Of a stretch of DNA of 64,000 nt, positions 56,913-64,000 are shown in pieces. How positions within the stretch are numbered: the first letter of the stretch is position 1; the number at the start of each line of letters is the position of its first letter. The notes below the pieces were generated by a model, which did no database searches, was not told where the DNA came from, and saw only the letters and a program-made list of their open reading frames with translations. The translations under genes were made by a program, and so were the position numbers. Source of the DNA: Nyssa sinensis (Eukaryota; Streptophyta; Magnoliopsida; Cornales; Nyssaceae); contig CM018050.1 in the NCBI GenBank assembly GCA_008638375.1, positions 27,510,220-27,574,219 on the forward strand, written 5' to 3'.

Positions 56913-59900
56913 TTTCACGCCCTGAATTTCCACGAACCTAGGGGTGAGCGATATAAAACAAGAAAGGTAAATAAATGACAATTCAAAGGATTTAACTAGA
57001 TAGACATCTGTCCTCATCAACACATAAAATGTAAAGTAGAGTCTAGAAAATAAATTGTTCATGTCATTATAGGCTTAAGCCCTTACATCTCAAAGTGTGC
57101 CCCAAGGGCCAATTATAATTCCAAGTTTCCTTCCCTTTCTTTTGTTAAGGTCTTATCAAGTCTCACGTAGTAGGGGCGTTATCTGTAATATGGTATCCCA
57201 CGAATAGGTCAGCTCAATTGCTGGTATAATATAATGCTAATGCAAGAAACAAAATTAAGGCGTGGCATGTGCAAGTGTACATTTATATCTATATGTCATC
57301 CAATATCATCAATGCAGTACATGAATAGTATGCGTGACGCACCCATGCAAACTCTATGCCACACCCATGTCTCGCTTTACAGTCCTTCCCCGTTGGCCTG
57401 CAAGTACCATAGTATATCTTGCTTCACGATCCGGACCCCGTTGGCATGCGAGTACCAATGGCTAATTTTGAGTTTTTCACCATAGGATCTATACCCTCAT
57501 AATGCACAGCACCACGTGCTCAACCCATACTATGCTTTCAAGGAATCACACTATGCCAATATGCCTTGATTCCACTATGTCATAATGCAATCTCAACTAA
57601 ACATTTTATCAACACATAAAGCATGCTTTAAGTAATGCATATTCTACTTAAAGCAACAATGACATTAAATCACAAAGCTCCTTCCACAAGTCTGCATATC
57701 ATGAACAATCAATTCAATCATATGCTTGATTTACACATTCACCATCTTGACAATTCTCTAAAAACATAAATCACACACTGTGTCAACACATGGAATATAC
57801 ATATAGTCATAATCCACATTCATCACTCAACCAAACTTTCAGAAAAATGACAAGAAAACACATAAGCATATAAACAATCAAGCAACCATGTGGGTCATTA
57901 AGTCAGCATGTCAATTATTCCTTAACTTAATCCTATTTCTTACTTAGCAAAATATCATACCTGATGGGTTGGTCTCAACCCTAAGAAACCGTGCCGCGGT
58001 GTAGCCGAACTAATCAATGAGAATGCAGTCCCTTTTTACTGTCTCCAACCGGAAGGTCTAAACTGCCTTCTCATTGCCCTTCAGTGTCCCTAAAATCATT
58101 ACAATACAACTTAGTCTATTTCTACTTGAATTATGTTATTCATCAAATTTTATATTTTTATATCATAAGTTCCTATTTTACTAGAATAAACTCTACCATT
58201 GGGTCCAGAACGTCGAACAGAGTCAATTTAGGCTTTTGCGGAATTCAATTCGGACATCTGTACTAAAAAGGGCGAAATTGTTATTTTCTACTTTCATGGG
58301 TTCTTACTCCTTGAGACCTCTTTTCATAAATCGGACTCCACCGTTGAGTCCGGAATGCTCAAAATAATAAAAATTTACTATTCTTTTATTTTACTCGAAA
58401 TCTGTTGGACTACTTTTTGACTTAGGGGTATTTTGGTAATTTTTCCTCTATAAATTATTTAATTTAAATATTTTTTTTATTGCTTGGGTCAATTCACAAT
58501 TAACCATGACTTCTGGGCACGATTTCTAATTTCACAAAGTTCTATTTTGAATTTAAATTAGCTAAACAATAATTAAATCTAACTTTGTCTGGTTGCCGTC
58601 AATGTTCCATTCCTTGCCACAAATCTGTTTCACAATTGAGTTCAATAACTGCAGCAACTTCATGGCCGCAAACATCTCTGCAAGAATTCCATTTCAACCA
58701 CAACTATATTCTGGATCTTAAAATCAGCAGCATCACTAACTGAGCCCAATATCAGCCTTACTTAATATCAATTAAAACCCCCATAGACCTTTCACCCAAA
58801 CCGGATCAACAATCCTCATAAACTGCTCCATGGGTTCTTGTAATGGCAACTCTAATTGCTGCAGAAAATTTCAACACCTAGCTCCCATTCTCCATTGCTG
58901 GAGTTTCAACATCCTTAGCCTGCCATATCTATCCCTTGGTGTGCCGCTTGGTTGAACGGTTTCCCAGCACTAGACTGCTCAACCACGTCCATATCTGCTC
59001 CAAAATGAAACGACTCCTACTTGATGCTTCAATAGCATCCAAACCGACCCAACATCAGTTCCTCTGTTCTGTCGCTACTCCTGCACCTATGCATCACAGC
59101 AACCTTCAAACAGCAGCTCTTGTTGCACTAACCTTTTCCCTCTTGGCTGCTCTCCCAACAGCAGCTCCTGCTGCACTATTTCTTTTTCCCTCACTGCTGC
59201 CCCAATAACATCCAATTGAACCAGTCCAATCCAATCCAATACTGCCATTGCTCCTCTATAAACGACACACATATATATATGCACATTTTTTCCTGCACCA
59301 CCATAACCTCCCCTACATAAATATATATATTTTCCTGCTGTACTAACGGCACCAGTGACACCCTCCTGATGTTACTACAGTTGCACCCAAATTAACCTCA
59401 TGCCCTGCTCCTATCTATCACCGGAACCCATTTCAGGTCCTCTATCAACAGCCCTCACAAAATCCTCCACTTAATGCCATTTCCACTGTCCCTATTACCA
59501 TTCCTGCTGCGCCATTTCTACTACTGCTGGGTTGCAGCAGCTGCTGCTGCTCTCTTCATTTCCCCCACTGCACATCCATCTTCTTCTCCATTTTTTCTCA
59601 ATTTCTTTTATTTGTTGCACCGTCCCAACACACAAGTATATAATATATATTTTCTTTCCTTCTTATACCGCTACAACACACACTATATAAATATATATAT
59701 ATATATATATATTCCCCACTTGCTAAGCTACACCTGCACTCTACACACACCTATATAATTATATATCTCTCTGCTACACGCTACAACACACATATACACA
59801 TGCACACTGACCTGCACCACCCCCTTGCACTGTGCCTGCCTGCTGCACCCTTTCAAATCTTTCCCTTTTTCATTTTCTCTTCAACAGTTTCGGCGGTACC

Positions 59901-60565
59901 TGCCCCACGTCCCCATTTGCTACACAACCACACATATATATAAATATATATATATTTTCTTGCTGCAGTCTCAACTGCAGCCTACACACCTATATATATA
60001 TATATATACACTACTTTTTGTACTGCACCACCACAAACAAACATATATAATATATATGTTTTTAAATAAACCTGTTGCTAAACCTGCACAACGTCCCTCT
60101 TTTCTTTTCATTTCCTTTTTCTTTTAACTTTACATTGAATGTGCACATGAGGGTTGTGTTATATATATATATATATATATATTATATTATGTTTACACCC
60201 ACACGCCAGCAACACACACACACACACACACCCACTCATACACATGCACACTGCCACGCATGCTACTTCCTTCCATTGCATGCATACATATATATAATAT
60301 ATAATTATTTAATGAAATATATATATACACACACATATATATATATATATATTTATATCTTATCGTATCTTATTTGATTTCATAAAATATTAATTTATGA
60401 AATAATAGTAAATTTGGCTCAAGGCCGAAACTCGGTATCATAATTATTTATTTAGCCAATATTTGGTCTCGTTCGTGTCCCAGATAATATTCATATTATT
60501 AACTCATCATATTAATTCCATTTATCTATTCTTTATTTATTTATTTTTTTTTTCAGGTCTCTACA
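56913..60565 (-). mobile_element. solo LTR, 3653 bp, with perfect target duplication
   Basis: On + starts TTTCACGCCCTGAATTTCC (family start TGTCACGCC, second base changed) and ends CAGGTCTCTACA. GTCAT flanks both sides (56908-56912, 60566-60570). It contains CACGAATAGGTCAGCTCAAT, two diverged copies of the CCGTTGG...GAGTACC module (57380-57460), hairpin modules at 58185 and 58333, and many TA and CA runs in 59640-60360. ORFs inside are low-complexity. Confidence 0.85.
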
Positions 60566-60745
60566 GTCATAGTTCAAAATCATGGTTTGATAACAATAGT
60601 CATAGTTTAATAGTCAATATCATAGTTCAATTTTAGTTATAGTTCAAAATCTTGGTTCGATAACAATAGTCATGTTTCAGTAGTCAATATCATAGTTCAA
60701 TCTTAGTCATAGTTTAATAGTTATAGTTCGATGGTTCAAAGTTCA
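60566..60745. repeat. degenerate short tandem repeats, right part
   Basis: Continues the CATAGTTCAAAATCATGG, TTCGATAACAATAGTCATAG pattern broken at 56912. Confidence 0.75.
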
Positions 60746-60798
60746 ATCATGATTCATATTCAATATTCATAAAGGTTTAAGCCCACAAATTCCTCTTT

Positions 60799-61108
60799 TA
60801 TGGTCAGCAAATTAGAAACTCGTTGTCTGAGATCGACATTCGATAAAACTAGTTCGATAACATCATTCTGTGCGGCTCGCCACCAAGATACCCTATGGGT
60901 AGGGTTCGATAAAGTCACAATCTATTCGAGAATGACCAAACATAGAAGATTCTATGGTTAGAAAATTAAAACCTCGCTGACTGAGATCGATATTTGATAC
61001 AACTAGCTAGTCGATAATGCTATTCTGTACGACTCACCACCAATATACCAATTGGATAGGGTTTGATAAAGTCACAATCTATTCGATACTGATTATACAT
61101 AGAAGATT
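60799..61108. repeat. 154-bp tandem duplication
   Basis: Copies at 60799-60952 and 60953-61108 share CTGAGATCGAYATTYGAT, CTCRCCACCAAKATACC and AAAGTCACAATCTATTCGA. Confidence 0.8.
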
Positions 61109-62470
61109 GGTCCATTTAAAACATTAAAATCATATCCAAAATCAATAATCATCAATCACAAGTTCGATTATCTAAATAAGAGTTCTAAATTTAGTATTAA
61201 GTCAAAACAATTCAAAGATGTGTAAGAAATCATATAGTGTTTTGAGTATCATCACAGAATATTTTCTTGAATCAAAAGTCATAAAGGAAAAGACAATATA
61301 TCAATAAATCATTCAAAACGATATTAAGTGAAAAGTGTCTATTATCAAGGTCGTAAAGGAATTCAATATTTATACTTATAATAAAATGTACCATAAACAT
61401 GACATGAAATGCTTACCTGAAGTCCAAAAGCTTATACCCAAAATTCTTCTTTTAGTCGTCGAAGGTCCCTATAACACAATTCAAGGTCTTGTTACATACT
61501 TGTTTAAAGTATTACATAATTTAATTGTTAACTTAGAGCTTTTTCTATTCCAATTACACTTTTCTGGTAGCTTTATTAAGTCTTAAAGGCGTATTGATCA
61601 TTTTTTAGTTTCTTACTAGGTCTTATTTCTCTTAAAAGGACGTCACCGTTAGACCCGAAGTGTCGAAGATAATCAATTTAGGCTTTTTCGGATCTTAATT
61701 TGCATACCTATAGCTTATATTAAGCCTAGAGACATTTTTATAATTTTACACTTTCACATGTCTTATTTTCAATGCTTCGTTTGATAAAATAGACTCTACT
61801 GTTGAGTTCAGACTATCAAGAAAAGTCAGAATAGACCATCTCTGACATTTAACTGCCTTTGGTGTTACTAAGGGCATTTTGGTAATTATTGCATTTCACG
61901 TGTTTATATTTTTGGGACTTCGTTTCGTAAAATGGACCCTACCGTTGGGTCCAAAATGTCTAAAAATATCAATATAGGTATTTTTAAGGTCATTGGAGTT
62001 CAATTGGTAGCTTAATTAATCACTTAGGACACAATTGAAATTATTCTATTTGTTTGTTCATATTTTTTGGGGTCTGATTTAGTAAAACAGACTTTGCTGT
62101 TGAGTCTGGAGTACCCAAAGATATTGAGTTAGACTCTTCTTCCATTTTAATTGGCCTTCGTTTGGCCTATTTTTGGCTTAAGTCGAAAGCTTGACGCAGT
62201 TCAAGATTTCATCAATGGCAGTCCGTGTGTTACTTTACTATTCGGTGGTTTTAACCCATGTAAGACTGGCCCATCATGCATATGAATCATTAAGAAATCG
62301 AACTAATGCACAAAGGATCCGATTTTAACCTGATTTGAGCTCCTTCTCTAGCTTTCACTTTCTTGATCCATTTTCTCTCAACTTCCTTCCTTCTTTTTCT
62401 TCCCTCTAACTCTCTCTCTATCTCTTCTATTTGAATCAATTTTGATAATCACAGGACACGCGCAAGCTAT
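61109..62470 (-). repeat. old LTR-like sequence of the solo-LTR family
   Basis: From 61620 to 62170 it repeats a module of 120-160 bp: a stem-loop word (for example GGACCCTACCGTTGGGTCC at 61934), then a spacer ending GGGCATTTTGGTAATT or similar. The same modules occur in the solo LTRs at 48180-48610 and 58170-58470. Ends were not found. The short ORF at 61335-61586 has no features. Confidence 0.5.
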
Positions 62471-64000
62471 ACACATATTTCTATGGGGGATTGTCTACAT
62501 GTATTTCGATTGGATGGTGTTTGGTCCACTAGGGTGATGACACATCACTTTTTTAAGGAAATTTTCTTACAAGCTTCTCTTTATATACATTTCTTGTAGA
62601 AGTTAAAACATAAAAGTGCTAGTAACCCAATGGTATCTTTTTGGCAGCTCTTACTTGTAGTCTTGGTTTCAAGAGTTGGCAACTCCATTTTCTACTCTTT
62701 TTCCTCTTTTTGTTGCATTGGTGAAGGATTCTATACTTTTATTAATATTTTATTCATTCAATACACTTAGTTTATATATCTCTTATTTACTTGATGTATT
62801 TTACGTTTATGAAGATTTCTCTTTTATGTAGTTAATTTAATTAACATGATTAGTCATGATACTTGCGTAAATATTTATGTATTTCTTAATTAATTTCATC
62901 GTTGTGTTTCATATCTATTTCTTCTTTTTTAATTCTGAAAAAAATCATCATTGCAACATTATTGTTATGGTTTAATTGTACACTAATGTTCTTTTAAAGT
63001 TTACTAAGCATCCCTAATTATATGGTAATTAGGTCAGGATGTTAGATTGGAAATTTATTAATTATTAAGTTTTCTCATAATTTTATTAAACAAAAGTGTT
63101 TCTTACATGTAAATGATTTTTGTTACTAAGAGAGTTTATATATCTCAATTTACAAAAAAAAAAAAAAAAATTATCTCTAGTTGTATAACATATATAAATG
63201 TTTTATTAAAATCAACCGAACCCTTTCATACTCCCATAAAATTGGCGCAGAGTAGGATATGATAGCTTAATCTCAATTCCATCCCAAACCAGACCCATTC
63301 TATGTCGGAGTTTACGGTACTCTCCCCAAACATATGCAGATAAAGGGCAAGGTGAGACGGGTTCTAATAAATCATATTAAATTATCATTCCTATTCATGC
63401 TAATGTATAAATTTAATCATCTCGATCGAGATCCTGCGAAAAGCATATATCGAGTACTTAACTGCTGCTAATTAGGATCAATGGAATATATATAGTCCAT
63501 ATTTTGGGTTGTCTATATTTTTGAGAATGCAAAACGCCATTCTTGTTGGATTATTAATCAATCACATGATGGGTTAATGTGAAATAACTAGTTTGCTTGA
63601 AACAATTTTAATGCTTACATGCATAGAAGACACTGACTTCTAAAAAAATAAAGAAATATAAATATAGAAACTTGTTTCAAAATTGTTGTATGGGGTATGA
63701 GAGGGTAGACCAGGTGACAGAATCCTCCTTATCTTGGTCATGATATTACTCATTTGTACAACTTGTGCCCAAAATCGGTTATAGCCTCAATACTAATTTG
63801 GATAATGTTAAATTATGTAAAAACAATTGATTAAATAAAAAACCTTTCAAATTATATGACAAAGTTACATTAATTATCCATCATATCATTTGAAAGATAA
63901 ATGTATATCTTAAACATATTATATTATTTGACAAAATACTCGTTTGGATGAATTAAAAAAAAGTACAATTTGAATTAAGTAACAATTTGAATAAGTAGTT
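62471..64000. other. AT-rich intergenic stretch, no gene seen
   Basis: No ORF above background and no repeat structure beyond short A/T runs. The word TTTTATTAAACAAAAGTRTTTYTTACATGTAAAT near 63075-63115 also occurs near 54505-54543, so part of it belongs to a dispersed repeat. Confidence 0.5.

Overview
The window is nuclear DNA of a flowering plant, most likely a eudicot. The evidence is one DUF247-family gene, plant-only retroelement lineages (Tat/Ogre Ty3-gypsy with a second RNase H, chromoviruses, copia), a plant mobile domain ORF, a CACTA-like DNA transposon, and long AT-rich spacers with plant-style TATA boxes. There is no operon structure and I recognise no rRNA, tRNA or CRISPR. One run of 100 N (33901-34000) is an assembly gap. 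The species cannot be told from the sequence.

Layout. 1-2303: 3' end of a + strand gypsy element with a decayed pol and an LTR-like tail. 2304-5353: gene-free, with a SINE-like tandem pair bracketed by inverted repeats. 5354-10761: 3' LTR and pol remains of a - strand Tekay-like chromovirus. A non-autonomous CACTA-like element (10762-13626) lies beside it and may interrupt it. 13627-15250: LTR-like remnant with a LINE tail. 15368-16795: a DUF247 gene, the only intact-looking host gene. 17600-27084: a decayed Tat/Ogre element (Tat1) with pol on - and a convergent plant-mobile-domain ORF on +. 27085-45164: the LTR of another element (LTR-X). It carries a 63-bp minisatellite and is split by two nested solo LTRs (27260-32823, holding 28829-31234) and by a full-length Tat element (Tat2, 34100-44875). 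45165-52250: copia-type remains, with a solo LTR inserted at 46559-50377. 53163-56183: a roughly 1.3-kb AT-rich block present twice. 56913-60565: another solo LTR, inserted in a degenerate short-repeat tract. 60566-64000: older LTR-like sequence, then AT-rich DNA with nothing recognisable.

How the parts relate. Exact or near-exact 5-bp target duplications fix the order of several insertions: GTATT (inner solo LTR), AAGAC/AGGAC (outer solo LTR), TCCAT (Tat2), GTCAT (56913-60565) and TTTTC (46559-50377). Both Tat elements share one plan: gag-pol on one strand, and a convergent extra ORF at the 3' end with its own TATA box about 200 bp upstream of its ATG. All three reverse transcriptases have lost or changed the YxDD box, so no element here looks able to move by itself. 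Tat2 has nearly identical 704-bp LTRs, yet its reading frames carry eleven stops, all TAG or TAA and mostly at likely Gln or Trp positions. That fits decay by deamination of methylated cytosine.
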